Counted from the first letter of the stretch, positions 1-8,759 are shown. The stretch: DNA of 64,000 nt from Oscillospiraceae bacterium (GCA_029983685.1 JASBZA010000006.1:1-64000); one strand, 5' to 3'. Notes: generated by a model from the letters alone, not told the origin. Translations and numbers: made by a program.

Positions 1-1692
1 CCCCCCACGACTCTGGTTTTCGGTGACTGGCTTACAGAAGATACAGTAGCCCATAGAGGTGAAGTATTCCTTAATGATAAATCCCTTTACGAACAGACGA
101 CATTGGAAGATGTTTTGAATCCGAAGATAGATACCAAGTCCTGGGACAAAGATTTTACCAAGCATACTTGGTATACCTGCCAATCGGAAGATCAGGAAAG
201 AACAGTTATCTATGCCAACTTTCAAGGGGCCAATCCCAATGAAGAAAAGGTGGAAATCACCTTCCGGGCCAGATGTTTCTTCCCTCAATTTGAGCATGTG
301 GACTACATCACCTTAGATGGTTTTAAGGTGACCAAGGCGGCTACTAATTGGGCGCCACCTACGGCCTTTCAGGAAGGTATGGTAGGTCCTCACTGGTCCA
401 AAGGTTGGTTGATTCAAAATTGCGAGATATCCCATTCTAAATGCTCGGGCATTTCTTTGGGCAAATATTATCAACAACATAACGATAATAAGTGGTCTCG
501 CTTTAAGCTTAAAGACGGTACGCAGACACAGCGTGACTGTACCTTAATCGCCCAGTTGGATGGCTGGAGCAAAGAGACCATAGGCTCTCATGTGGTCCGG
601 AACTGTCATATCCATGATTGTGGGCAGACAGGCATTGTGGGGAATCTGGGTTGTGTATTTTCAACTATAGAGAATTGCCACATTCATCACATCAATAACA
701 AGCGTAATTTAAGGGGAGCAGAAACCGGCGGTATTAAATTCCACGCTCCAATAGACGTTGTGATCAAGCATAATCATTTTCACCATTGTGTTAGAGGTGT
801 ATGGTTGGATTGGCAGACCCAGGGAACCCGTATCACGCAAAATCTATTCCATGATAACTGCTTACCTGAAGACTATCTGCTGAAAAAGGAAAATAAAGAA
901 GGTTTGGGTTTTGGCGAAGATCTTTTCCTGGAAATTGCGCATGGACCGACCTTGGTGGATAACAATGTCATGTTATCTGAACGCTGTGTGAAGTTGCCGA
1001 CCCAGGGCGTGGCATTTGTACACAATCTATTCTACGGCGCTATTACGGCTGTGGGTCGAGGCGTAAAAAACGGTAGCGCACAATTTGACTCGACACGCTA
1101 TACGCCCATTCATAGGCCGCACAGCACCGATACCATCGGTTTCATGTCTATTCTGCATGGGGATGTGCAGTTCTATAACAATGTTTTTATACAACCGGAG
1201 GTTAGAGAAGGTATGATTGAAATTTGTCGCGGCTGTCAAGATAACGAATGGGACGACGAGAATCTCCAAGCTGGGACCATGGTCTATAACGGTTACATGA
1301 CAGTAGACGAATGGAAGGGCCATTTCACCGGGGCTGTCGGAGAAGGGTCAGAGGGGACCAGAGACAAGTACTATATGCCATTGCCGGTTTGGTCCAGAAA
1401 CAATGCTTTCTTCAATGGAGCAAGACCCAGCGATTTGGATGAAAATGCTCAAGTGAATGAAAGGGACAAAGTCAGCGTTCGCTTAGAAGAAACAGACGGC
1501 CAATATAAAGTCATAGTAGATTTCTTGAATCTTCTTGACGAAGTGGACTCTATTGATACGGACCAGATGCCCATGGCCTTCGAACCGGAGCAAAAATACG
1601 AAGGGCCTGATGGCGAAGTTATAAGCTTTGATAAGGATTTTTATGGTCAAGACAGAGGAAAGTATGTAAAGCCCGGACCTTTTGCAAGATAG
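1..1692 (+). CDS. GH120-like beta-xylosidase (right-handed beta-helix), 5' partial
   Basis: The reading frame is open from base 1, so the true start lies left of the window; a TTG at 103 is only an internal codon. The protein shows repeated short beta-helix rungs (RNCHIHDCG, ENCHIHHIN, KHNHFHHCV) as in right-handed parallel beta-helix carbohydrate enzymes. An Asp in GVWLDW (808-810) and a Glu in FLEIAHGP (931-933) fit the catalytic Asp/Glu pair of GH120 xylosidases such as Thermoanaerobacterium XylC. The spacing here is 41 residues because of an extra loop. GH120 enzymes release xylose from xylo-oligosaccharides, which suits the xylan locus downstream. No terminator is obvious after the stop. 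Family assignment is by motif recall; another beta-helix glycosidase is the alternative. Confidence 0.72.
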   Translation, partial: PPTTLVFGDWLTEDTVAHRGEVFLNDKSLYEQTTLEDVLNPKIDTKSWDKDFTKHTWYTCQSEDQERTVIYANFQGANPNEEKVEITFRARCFFPQFEHVDYITLDGFKVTKAATNWAPPTAFQEGMVGPHWSKGWLIQNCEISHSKCSGISLGKYYQQHNDNKWSRFKLKDGTQTQRDCTLIAQLDGWSKETIGSHVVRNCHIHDCGQTGIVGNLGCVFSTIENCHIHHINNKRNLRGAETGGIKFHAPIDVVIKHNHFHHCVRGVWLDWQTQGTRITQNLFHDNCLPEDYLLKKENKEGLGFGEDLFLEIAHGPTLVDNNVMLSERCVKLPTQGVAFVHNLFYGAITAVGRGVKNGSAQFDSTRYTPIHRPHSTDTIGFMSILHGDVQFYNNVFIQPEVREGMIEICRGCQDNEWDDENLQAGTMVYNGYMTVDEWKGHFTGAVGEGSEGTRDKYYMPLPVWSRNNAFFNGARPSDLDENAQVNERDKVSVRLEETDGQYKVIVDFLNLLDEVDSIDTDQMPMAFEPEQKYEGPDGEVISFDKDFYGQDRGKYVKPGPFAR

Positions 1693-1698
1693 CGAACT

Positions 1699-1711
1699 CA
1701 ACTGATAGTTG
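1699..1711. promoter_or_regulatory. 13-bp palindrome, possible operator for the XRE gene
   Basis: CAACTGATAGTTG is a perfect inverted repeat (5-bp arms, 3-bp centre) about 135 bp before the XRE start. A second half-site with the same core, TTCAACTGAG, follows near 1743. A TTGACC at 1709-1714 and TAAAAT at 1729-1734 resemble promoter hexamers, but their spacing of 14 is short. Autoregulation by the next gene is an inference. Confidence 0.3.
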
Positions 1712-1845
1712 ACCAACTAAGCGTATGGTAAAATGAGTCGAATTCAACTGAGAGGTGCTTCTTTTAAACCGAAGAATCTCGCATACTGGGGACAGTGGAA
1801 TTCCCAAAGATTATTGAATTGACTAAGAAAAGGAGCCATACGCTT

Positions 1846-3150
1846 ATGTTTAATCTTGATGAAATGGGCTTAAGGATTGCCCGTAGAAGAAAAGAATTGG
1901 GCCTAACGCAGGACCAATTAGCCCGGCAGTTGGATTTGTCCCCTCAAGCTATTTCCAAATGGGAGACAGGAGCCGGCATGCCGGATATAGCCTCTCTCCC
2001 TTATTTGGCCAAAGCCCTGGATATGTCTATAGATGCCTTATTTGGGCAGGATAGATCAGACAAAAATCCTGAACTAGAAGACTTATCTCAAACAGAGCAG
2101 CCACAGGGAAAGCTTACAAATTCTGTTTTAGACTTAGAGGATATCTCTCAATCAAATTTGGATCTTATTTACCAGTATGAAGACAAGGTCCTTCTAAGTG
2201 ACCTTACGCCCGAAAAAACACAGGGAGCTGTGGTAAGTTTCGAAGATGGCAGCCAGGCCAATCTCTTGACCGGATCCGTTCTTAATATGGGCAATGGTCA
2301 AATTATCATCTCTAACTTAGAGCATTACATAGAATCTCAACAATACATTCCTCATGTGGGCCCTATTGTTGAAGATAAAGTCCCGCCAGAGACTCTAAAT
2401 GAGGAACTGGGGCCCTACTTGAAAGATGTCCGATCGCTTGACTTAGACCTACGACACAACACAGATGTGCGCATTGTGCCTGTAGAAAAGGCAGAAGACA
2501 TAGGGGTTTTCTTTGATGACCCCAAGCATCAAGAAGCCTATTTCATCCACATAGAGGGCAATTGCCTAACAATAAGCGATCAAAGCAAAGAGAAAGTTTA
2601 TTCCAATTCCTTTTTGGGGCGAGCCTTTAATTGGAGCAAATATCCTGTTGAGGATGAACGTTCTATAGAGATTCGACTTTTGGAAGCGTCCGAGCGTTTA
2701 AGTATCCATTCGGTTGGGGCGAGTGATATTCATTGTCAGGTGGCCTTTGAAGAGGCCCAATTCCAAGTCAGCGGAGCGGGGAATTTGGACGCCTTAAAGC
2801 TTTCTAATGTACGTTATCATAATTCCGGTGCGGGGGATATCGATATCGGAACAGTACATAACTTCACGTACGAAGGAAGAGGTGCTTCCGATGTCCATCT
2901 GAAAACGGTCACGGGGGACGTCTCCATTCGTACCTCCGGAGCCGGTGATATCAAGATAGAACAGGGAGACCTTGAGCATTTCATTATCAATACTTCCGGT
3001 GTCGGAGATATTCAGGCGAAGGGCGTCACAACACAAGAACTGGACTGCTCCTTGTCCGGTCATGCCGACGTCATAATCGGTCGGGTTTTAGGTGCTTCCA
3101 GAGAGAAGGTTTCGATGTTGAGTTCTCTTAGAATTCTCGAAAGAAAATAA
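1846..3150 (+). CDS. XRE-family regulator fused to a DUF4097-like beta-repeat domain
   Basis: Residues 1-67 form a helix-turn-helix of the Cro/XRE type, with the RRKELGLTQDQLARQLDLS and QAISKWETG signatures, so the protein should bind DNA. A linker of about 70 residues follows. The C-terminal half (about 190-430) has periodic Gly-rich beta turns (SGAGNL, SGAGDI, RGASDV, SGAGDI, SGVGDI, SGHADV) typical of DUF4097/DUF2807 beta-helix domains. No membrane segment or signal peptide is visible, so this domain is probably cytoplasmic here. The ATG at 1846 was chosen because AAAGGAG lies about 10 bases upstream; a GTG at 1795 is in frame but has no ribosome site. A strong terminator follows. The ligand is unknown. 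Confidence 0.8.
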   Translation: MFNLDEMGLRIARRRKELGLTQDQLARQLDLSPQAISKWETGAGMPDIASLPYLAKALDMSIDALFGQDRSDKNPELEDLSQTEQPQGKLTNSVLDLEDISQSNLDLIYQYEDKVLLSDLTPEKTQGAVVSFEDGSQANLLTGSVLNMGNGQIIISNLEHYIESQQYIPHVGPIVEDKVPPETLNEELGPYLKDVRSLDLDLRHNTDVRIVPVEKAEDIGVFFDDPKHQEAYFIHIEGNCLTISDQSKEKVYSNSFLGRAFNWSKYPVEDERSIEIRLLEASERLSIHSVGASDIHCQVAFEEAQFQVSGAGNLDALKLSNVRYHNSGAGDIDIGTVHNFTYEGRGASDVHLKTVTGDVSIRTSGAGDIKIEQGDLEHFIINTSGVGDIQAKGVTTQELDCSLSGHADVIIGRVLGASREKVSMLSSLRILERK

Positions 3151-3170
3151 AAGTTACTATAAGCTCTATG

Positions 3171-3222
3171 AGCTGCCTGGGTACACTGCTTTAAAAACAA
3201 GTGTGCCTAGGTAGCTTTTAAC
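3171..3222 (+). terminator. Rho-independent terminator after the XRE-DUF4097 gene
   Basis: Arms 3171-3187 and 3200-3216 pair over 17 positions with three G-U pairs, around a 12-base loop, followed by TTTTAA. Confidence 0.75.
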
Positions 3223-3264
3223 CTGTTTTTAATTTGCATTTGTTCTGCATTAACCTAAGATAAT
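3217..3264 (+). promoter_or_regulatory. Promoter region with four 11-bp-spaced repeats (PhoB/OmpR-type box, site A)
   Basis: TTTAACC (3217), TTTAATT (3228), TTTGTTC (3239) and TTAACCT (3250) start exactly 11 bases apart, followed by GATAAT (3259-3264), a plausible -10. Direct repeats on one DNA face every 11 bp are the known layout of PhoB/PhoP response-regulator boxes. The same core, TTTAACC then TTTAAT, recurs at 4527. Regulator identity is inferred. Confidence 0.45.
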
Positions 3265-3320
3265 AAAATGAATTTGACTCTCAGAAGTATTATAAACATC
3301 AGTAAAATCAGGGGGACCAC

Positions 3321-4511
3321 ATGCTATTGGGAAAAATGACCCGGGAAATAAATGACGAACAATATATTAAAGCCATACAGAGAATGTATGACACAAATAG
3401 TGTAGAAGGTATGAAAGACTATGCTGGCTTTCTACAAATGGAGAGTTTTAGGAAAGAAATCGAGACGTTAAATGCCTTCGGACTCCAAAAGCGGTTTGAT
3501 GTTATCTGGGAGAATCCGGAACAAACACAGGAACAAACACAGGCGTCAGCAATGAAAATTTCTGATGGTAAGGTTGATATGATTCTTGCAGTATCCGGTG
3601 CAAAAATTAAGGAAACATATGTCAATAAAAAAGGGCGAAAACGTTATAGACGAAAAATCAAGCACGCCTTTATTCAAACATATTATGTAAAAAGTAATAG
3701 AGCATTATCCTATGATGTACACCATCCTCCACGCTGTATAAATTGTGGAGCCGAAATGGAAACGCAAGGGGAAGATTACCACTGCCACTATTGTGGCAGC
3801 CATTATAAGGCGGAAGCTCTGAAATATCTCTTAATGCGCTTTTTTATAAAAAACTCGTTTCAAGGGATTTGGTTTCTTTGGGTTATTTTGGCGCCTGCTA
3901 TTATTCTTGCCATCCTCTTACAAACGCAAATCATCAATCAGCAAGAGTGGGAAATCCTAACCCAGTATGTCGGATTATTTATAGGCGTATTTGCCACCGG
4001 CTTAATCCTTTTAGCTCTGGGCATCGGTTTAAAGCGTTTTATTAAACATTATAGAGCCCGAAAAAAAATTCTTTCACATGACATGCATTTTTCTGCAGAA
4101 ATCTTTACGTCCAGAGTAAGCGACTTGTTAAGAACACATCCGGAAATCCTATTAGAAGATCAAAAGCACTCTAATAAACACCGGGGTGTTATTTGCCGCA
4201 GTGTGCAGAAGCTGGAAATTCGAGATTATCATCATCAAGGAGATCTTGAAATCCTGGATTGTGTAGGGCAAGTAGATGCTTTGTTTTTGTATGGATCTGA
4301 GAAAAGGGTACGGCTGAGAGATAAAAGCAAGAAAGTTACCCTCCGTTTGGCCAGGACCTATGGAACCTTAACACCGGTTCATTACATGCCGGATCAATTT
4401 ACCTGTAGGAATTGCGGTAGCCATGAAATGGTCGAACATGAGGGTGTCCAAGTTTGCAGTTATTGTCAGACTGAGCGTCCTATGGAATCCATTGATTGGG
4501 TTTTAGTATAA
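3321..4511 (+). CDS. Membrane protein with two zinc ribbons, function unknown
   Basis: The 396-residue protein has an N-terminal basic region, then a zinc ribbon (CINCG ... CHYCG, about 139-158). Two transmembrane helices follow (about 180-203 and 215-238). A soluble domain of about 110 residues leads to a second CxxC pair (CRNCG ... CSYC) at the C-terminus. The soluble part loosely resembles the Tim44-like region found in other zinc-ribbon membrane proteins of Bacillota, but I cannot support that firmly. GGGGGACC lies just before the ATG. The gene stands alone between a terminator and the Tad operon, and its promoter carries the same repeat box as the Tad operon, which suggests co-regulation. 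Confidence 0.65.
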   Translation: MLLGKMTREINDEQYIKAIQRMYDTNSVEGMKDYAGFLQMESFRKEIETLNAFGLQKRFDVIWENPEQTQEQTQASAMKISDGKVDMILAVSGAKIKETYVNKKGRKRYRRKIKHAFIQTYYVKSNRALSYDVHHPPRCINCGAEMETQGEDYHCHYCGSHYKAEALKYLLMRFFIKNSFQGIWFLWVILAPAIILAILLQTQIINQQEWEILTQYVGLFIGVFATGLILLALGIGLKRFIKHYRARKKILSHDMHFSAEIFTSRVSDLLRTHPEILLEDQKHSNKHRGVICRSVQKLEIRDYHHQGDLEILDCVGQVDALFLYGSEKRVRLRDKSKKVTLRLARTYGTLTPVHYMPDQFTCRNCGSHEMVEHEGVQVCSYCQTERPMESIDWVLV

Positions 4512-4526
4512 GAAATTCTTGAAATT

Positions 4527-4581
4527 TTTAACCTGATTTTAATCTCATTCTAAGAAACTTCTAAATTTAGACTGGTACAGT
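4527..4581 (+). promoter_or_regulatory. Tad operon promoter region with four 11-bp-spaced repeats (site B)
   Basis: TTTAACC (4527), TTTAATC (4538), TCTAAGA (4549) and TCTAAAT (4560) are spaced by 11 bases. TACAGT (4576-4581) is a possible -10. The first two units match site A at 3217. This would place the roughly 25-kb Tad unit under a PhoB/OmpR-type response regulator. The leader between the promoter and the ATG at 4655 holds small palindromes (GGTCCGACC, TAGGGTCCTA), but no riboswitch I can name. Confidence 0.45.
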
Positions 4582-4654
4582 ACAAATGTAAAAGGCGAAC
4601 TAGGGTCCTAAATCCGGTCCGACCAAGACAGTTTAATTTAGAAAGTGAATAGAG

Positions 4655-5743
4655 ATGAAAATCAATATTGTTATTTTAGATAGTGACCAGATTTATTTGA
4701 ATCGCTTGCTGTCGCACTTGCAGACCAAGTACAGCAGCAAGTTGGAAATCTATTCTTTCACCAAATTGGACTTAGCTTTGGCCAAAGTCCAAGAGGCAAA
4801 AGTGGACGTTTTCTTGGCGGATAACGGTTTCGATATTGATGTGGAGAGTCTCCCCAACCGCTGCGGCTTCGCTTACTTAGTCAGCTCTTCGGAAGTTGAA
4901 ACCTATCGTGACCAAGTCGCCGTATCGAAATTCCAAAAACTGGACTTGTTTTACAGACAAATCTTAAGCATTTATTCGGAGAAAGCCGGAACCGTTACCG
5001 GTTTGAAGTTCACCGATGAGGCGTGCCAAATTATAGCCTTCGCCACACCGGCCGGAGGTGTCGGCAGCTCCACCATGGCAGCGGCCTGCGCCAGGCACTT
5101 TGCAGCTAGAGGCGGCAAAACCCTTTATTTAAACCTGGAGCAATTCGGCTCGGCCGACTCATTTTTTGACGCCGATGGTCAATTCGGTATGAGCGACATT
5201 ATATTTTCTCTTAAGAGCCAAAAAGCCAATTTGGCCATGAAGCTGGAGAGTGCGGTTAAGTTTGACGAAGAGACCGGCGTCTATTTCTATTCCGAATCCA
5301 AACTGGCCCTGGATATGCGCGAAATCCATATCCCCGAGCTGGTCCACCTTCTGTCGGTCATCCAACTCACCCAGTCTTACAGCTACGTCATCTTAGATAT
5401 GGATTTTGCCCTGTCACCCGAACACTTACCTCTTTTCCGCATGCTCCACGCCTTTATTTCGGTTAGCGACGGATCGGAAATTGCCAACTACAAGATTGAA
5501 CGCGCCTTTGAAGCTATGGAGGCCCTGGAACAAGACGAAGACTTCCCCCTTTATAAACGTATGGCCATTCTCTACAACAAATTCAGCAACAAAACAGGTG
5601 AATCCCTGGATCTGGAATGTCGTGTCCTGGGAGGCGCCCCTCGTTATGAACATGCACACGTTAGTCAGATTTTGGACCGCTTGGACAAGTTGGATGTTTT
5701 CCAAGCCGCTTTGAACAGCCCCAGTACAACGCCTCAAGCCTAA
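4655..5743 (+). CDS. tadZ: TadZ/CpaE-like pilus localisation protein
   Basis: First gene of the Tad unit. Residues 1-115 look like a degenerate receiver-like domain, and residues 125-350 a MinD/ParA-like fold. The P-loop reads TPAGGVGSST, so both lysines of the usual deviant Walker A (KGGxGK) are replaced. TadZ proteins with an atypical Walker A are known and position the pilus machine at the membrane. ATP binding is therefore uncertain and hydrolysis unlikely. It is followed after 9 bp by the TadA ATPase. Length (362) is normal for CpaE-like proteins of Clostridia. Confidence 0.85.
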   Translation: MKINIVILDSDQIYLNRLLSHLQTKYSSKLEIYSFTKLDLALAKVQEAKVDVFLADNGFDIDVESLPNRCGFAYLVSSSEVETYRDQVAVSKFQKLDLFYRQILSIYSEKAGTVTGLKFTDEACQIIAFATPAGGVGSSTMAAACARHFAARGGKTLYLNLEQFGSADSFFDADGQFGMSDIIFSLKSQKANLAMKLESAVKFDEETGVYFYSESKLALDMREIHIPELVHLLSVIQLTQSYSYVILDMDFALSPEHLPLFRMLHAFISVSDGSEIANYKIERAFEAMEALEQDEDFPLYKRMAILYNKFSNKTGESLDLECRVLGGAPRYEHAHVSQILDRLDKLDVFQAALNSPSTTPQA

Positions 5744-5752
5744 AGGAGAGAC

Positions 5753-6991
5753 ATGGATCAACTGAGAGAAGAACAAATCGTCAACGATATTAGGCGTTAT
5801 ATTTCGGAAAATATACCGCTGAGTCAAATGTCTGACGAAGACCTCGAACGCAAGATCGAGGACATCGCCACGCAAAAAATCGGTGATGCTTATATCTCTA
5901 TCTCGCAGCGTGTTTCCATTGTCCAGCAGGTGTATAGTTCCATCCGCGGCTTTGGCCTATTAGACTCTATATTAAAGGACGAGACCATCACCGAAGTCAT
6001 GATCAACGGTCCGGACAATATCTTCATCGAGCAAAAGGGCCGCCTGACCCAGTTGGATAAGAAGTTCGATAGCCAAAAACGCCTAGAGGACATCATTCAA
6101 CGTATCGTCGGTATGGCCGGACGTGAAGTCAACCAGGCCAACCCCATCTGTGACACGCGTTTACCGGACGGTTCTCGTGTTAACGTAGTGCTGCCGCCGG
6201 TCGCTCTTTGCGGGCCTACCATTACCATCCGTAAATTTTCCAAAGAGCCCATGACCATGGAGCGTTTGATTGGCTATAAGTCTTTGACGCCGGAGATTGC
6301 CGAGAAGCTGGAGGTTTTGGTCAAGGCCAAATACAACATCTTTATCTGTGGCGGTACCGGTTCCGGTAAGACGACCTTCTTGAACGCTATGTCGAATTTT
6401 ATCCCTAAAGACGAGCGTGTTATCACCATAGAAGACTCAGCTGAATTGCAGATTACCGGCATAGACAACCTGGTCAGCTTAGAAACCCGAAATGCTAATG
6501 CTGCAGGTGTCGGTGCTATTACTATCCGGGACTTGATTAAATCCTCCTTACGTATGCGTCCCGAACGTATCGTTGTCGGGGAGGTCCGTGGCGGAGAAGC
6601 TTTGGACATGCTCCAGGCCATGAACACCGGTCATGACGGTTCCTTGTCAACCGGCCACGCCAACTCGACTCAAGATATGTTAAGCCGTCTGGAAACCATG
6701 GTGCTCCAGGGGGCCGCCGGGCTTCCTTTGGATGCTATACGCCAGCAGATTGCTTCTGCCATAGATATTATTGTTCACCTATCCCGTCTGCGTGATAAGT
6801 CCAGAAAGACCATGGCGATTACCGAAGTCCTGGATTACTCCAACGGAAAGATTCACCTAAACCCTCTCTACGAATTCGTAGAGGACGAAAACTCCACACT
6901 GGATAAGGTCTCGGGCTCTTTGGTCCGAACCGAAAACAAAATGCAAAACACTTTCAAGTTGCATTTGGCCGGTATCAAAACGGAGATTTAG
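5753..6991 (+). CDS. tadA: TadA/CpaF secretion ATPase
   Basis: A type II/IV secretion-family hexameric ATPase that powers Tad pilus assembly at the cytoplasmic face. The Walker A is GGTGSGKTT with Lys206. The Asp box (VITIEDSAELQI), the GEVRGGEALDM Walker B and the His box (NTGHDGSLSTGHAN) are intact, so it should be active. Length (412) fits CpaF. It lies between tadZ and tadB with 9- and 14-bp gaps. It is the only assembly ATPase in the cluster; no separate retraction ATPase is present, as usual for Tad. Confidence 0.95.
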   Translation: MDQLREEQIVNDIRRYISENIPLSQMSDEDLERKIEDIATQKIGDAYISISQRVSIVQQVYSSIRGFGLLDSILKDETITEVMINGPDNIFIEQKGRLTQLDKKFDSQKRLEDIIQRIVGMAGREVNQANPICDTRLPDGSRVNVVLPPVALCGPTITIRKFSKEPMTMERLIGYKSLTPEIAEKLEVLVKAKYNIFICGGTGSGKTTFLNAMSNFIPKDERVITIEDSAELQITGIDNLVSLETRNANAAGVGAITIRDLIKSSLRMRPERIVVGEVRGGEALDMLQAMNTGHDGSLSTGHANSTQDMLSRLETMVLQGAAGLPLDAIRQQIASAIDIIVHLSRLRDKSRKTMAITEVLDYSNGKIHLNPLYEFVEDENSTLDKVSGSLVRTENKMQNTFKLHLAGIKTEI

Positions 6992-7005
6992 AAAAGGGAC
7001 TAACG

Positions 7006-7860
7006 ATGAGTAATACGAAGAAGATAAGAGAACCTGAATACATCAGATCCGGGCTTAATACCCCTATGCTGAATTACAAGGTCTACTACATGTCGACCCA
7101 AGAAAAGATAACGACCTTCCTGACGAGCTTTTTTATTGGCGGCTTTGTAGGCTGGGTCTTCTATGGTAATCAATTTTTGGACGAATACGGTGAGGCCACC
7201 CAAGCGACGACCGTGACCAATTTGATCTTGTTTACGATTTTTGGCCTGGTGGTGACCTTTTTCTTGTATCCCAGAAGGCGCGACAGCCTAAAAGAAAAAC
7301 GTACGATTGAATTGACCAACCAGTTTAGAAGTTTCCTGGACGCCTTGTCCGTTTCCTTGTCAAGCGGTATGAACATGCGTGACTCGTTAAACAGTATTGT
7401 CACCGACCTCCAAAACGAATATTCCGACGACGCCTATATTGTGAAAGAAGTGCGTGAGATGATTATCGGTCAGCAAAACAATATAGACCTGGAAGTCATG
7501 TTGGCCTCATTGGGAGAACGCAGCGAAATCGAAGATATTAAAAACTTCGCCATGGTTTTCGGCATGTCCTATAGGGCCGGCGGTAACATCAAAGACATTG
7601 TTCGCCGTACCAATGACATCATCAGCCAGAAAATCGAAATCAAACAGGAAATTCAAACAGCCCTTTCATCCAACAAGATGCAGTTCAAGATTATGATGAT
7701 TATTCCCGTGGTCATGATGCTCTTGCTGCGCTTGATGAGCTCCTCTTTTGCCGCCAGTTTCGCGACCATACCGGGTATTGTCTCAGTTACACTTGCTATT
7801 GGTATGTTCTATGCCGCTTATCGACTGGGCTCCAAGATAATGGATGTGGAGGTGAAATAA
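7006..7860 (+). CDS. tadB: TadB-like inner platform protein
   Basis: A type II secretion F-family membrane protein. Hydrophobic segments lie near residues 32-52, 68-86, 222-243 and 248-268. The cytoplasmic T2SSF domain (about 100-215) contains SVSLSSGMNMRDSL and the FGMSYRAGGNIKDIV stretch typical of TadB. It should form the platform with TadC and contact TadA. Its stop overlaps the next start (TAATG at 7858-7862), implying coupled translation with tadC. Confidence 0.9.
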   Translation: MSNTKKIREPEYIRSGLNTPMLNYKVYYMSTQEKITTFLTSFFIGGFVGWVFYGNQFLDEYGEATQATTVTNLILFTIFGLVVTFFLYPRRRDSLKEKRTIELTNQFRSFLDALSVSLSSGMNMRDSLNSIVTDLQNEYSDDAYIVKEVREMIIGQQNNIDLEVMLASLGERSEIEDIKNFAMVFGMSYRAGGNIKDIVRRTNDIISQKIEIKQEIQTALSSNKMQFKIMMIIPVVMMLLLRLMSSSFAASFATIPGIVSVTLAIGMFYAAYRLGSKIMDVEVK

Positions 7861-8732
7861 TGCGACTTATCTTAACTGTTGTAGGAACACTATTAACCCT
7901 CTTATTTATTTTCCACTACATCCGTGGTCGCCAATACCAAAGTTTGTTCGTCGGCCTGGATGAATCGAATTTCCCCTTAAGTGAACTTTACACCGTGGGC
8001 TATTCCTGGAGTCTTTGGACCCTTTCGCCCCATTTGGCCTTCGAGGGTAAACCCGCCAACAAGCTGCGTGCCGAAGCGGGCCTCTTATACGAATCTCAAT
8101 ACGCCGACTATTACAGCAGAGTGTGGTGGGCTCAGACCATCACCTTGACCCATCTCTTCTTAACTTTCACTTTCCTGCTCGGAGCCGTTATGTATGACAT
8201 GGCACTCCTCTTGATCGGGGTCGGAATTTTCTTGTCGATCGTGATGGCGGCTTACTGCTACAACAGGATGGAGAAGACCTTGGAAGAGCGTACGGCTAAA
8301 TGCGAAGCCGAGCTGCCGGAAATCGTATCCACAATGGCTATTCTAGTCAACTCCGGCATGATGCTTCGAGACGCATGGTTTACCATCGCAGATAGCGGGG
8401 ATGGTGAGATTTACAAACTTATGCGGCAGACCAGAGGCCACATGGAAAGCGGCAAGTCCGATTCGGACGCCATTTTCCTCTTCGGCAAAAACTCTAACTC
8501 ACAGGAAATACGTAAATTCACCAGCGCTTTAATACAAAGTTTGGACAAGGGCGGCAGTGAACTGGAGAGCTTCTTAATGCACCAGTCCTCTGAACTTTGG
8601 TACACCAAACGCCAGAAAATGCTGCAAGCCGGCGAAAAAGCAGCGACGAAACTCTTAGGACCTATCGTTTTAATCTTCGGCGGCATCATCATCATCATCA
8701 TGACAGCAGCCTTTGCGGGCACGTTGTTTTGA
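7860..8732 (+). CDS. tadC: TadC-like platform protein
   Basis: A T2SSF-domain membrane protein of 290 residues. It has an N-terminal helix (2-18), a central helical pair (about 93-135) and a C-terminal helix (about 264-286). The cytoplasmic part contains LPEIVSTMAILVNSGMML and a conserved-looking KRQKMLQAGEKAATKL before the last helix, as in TadC. The last helix is encoded partly by five tandem ATC codons (8685-8699), giving a run of isoleucines. It partners TadB in the assembly platform. Confidence 0.88.
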   Translation: MRLILTVVGTLLTLLFIFHYIRGRQYQSLFVGLDESNFPLSELYTVGYSWSLWTLSPHLAFEGKPANKLRAEAGLLYESQYADYYSRVWWAQTITLTHLFLTFTFLLGAVMYDMALLLIGVGIFLSIVMAAYCYNRMEKTLEERTAKCEAELPEIVSTMAILVNSGMMLRDAWFTIADSGDGEIYKLMRQTRGHMESGKSDSDAIFLFGKNSNSQEIRKFTSALIQSLDKGGSELESFLMHQSSELWYTKRQKMLQAGEKAATKLLGPIVLIFGGIIIIIMTAAFAGTLF

Positions 8733-8759
8733 TAAATCTAAAAGAAGGAGGAAAGCAAA

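Noticed and set aside
1027..1323. Minus-strand frame of 98 codons in the GH120-like gene
   Set aside because: Antisense to a beta-helix protein with intact motifs; no ribosome site.
4590..4640. Leader before tadZ with CTAGGG and GGTCCGA, reminiscent of the ykkC riboswitch core
   Set aside because: Only these short pieces match. The 3' domain of ykkC-type RNAs is missing and the start codon follows too closely. I also found no match to the c-di-GMP-I core (GACGCAAAGC absent).
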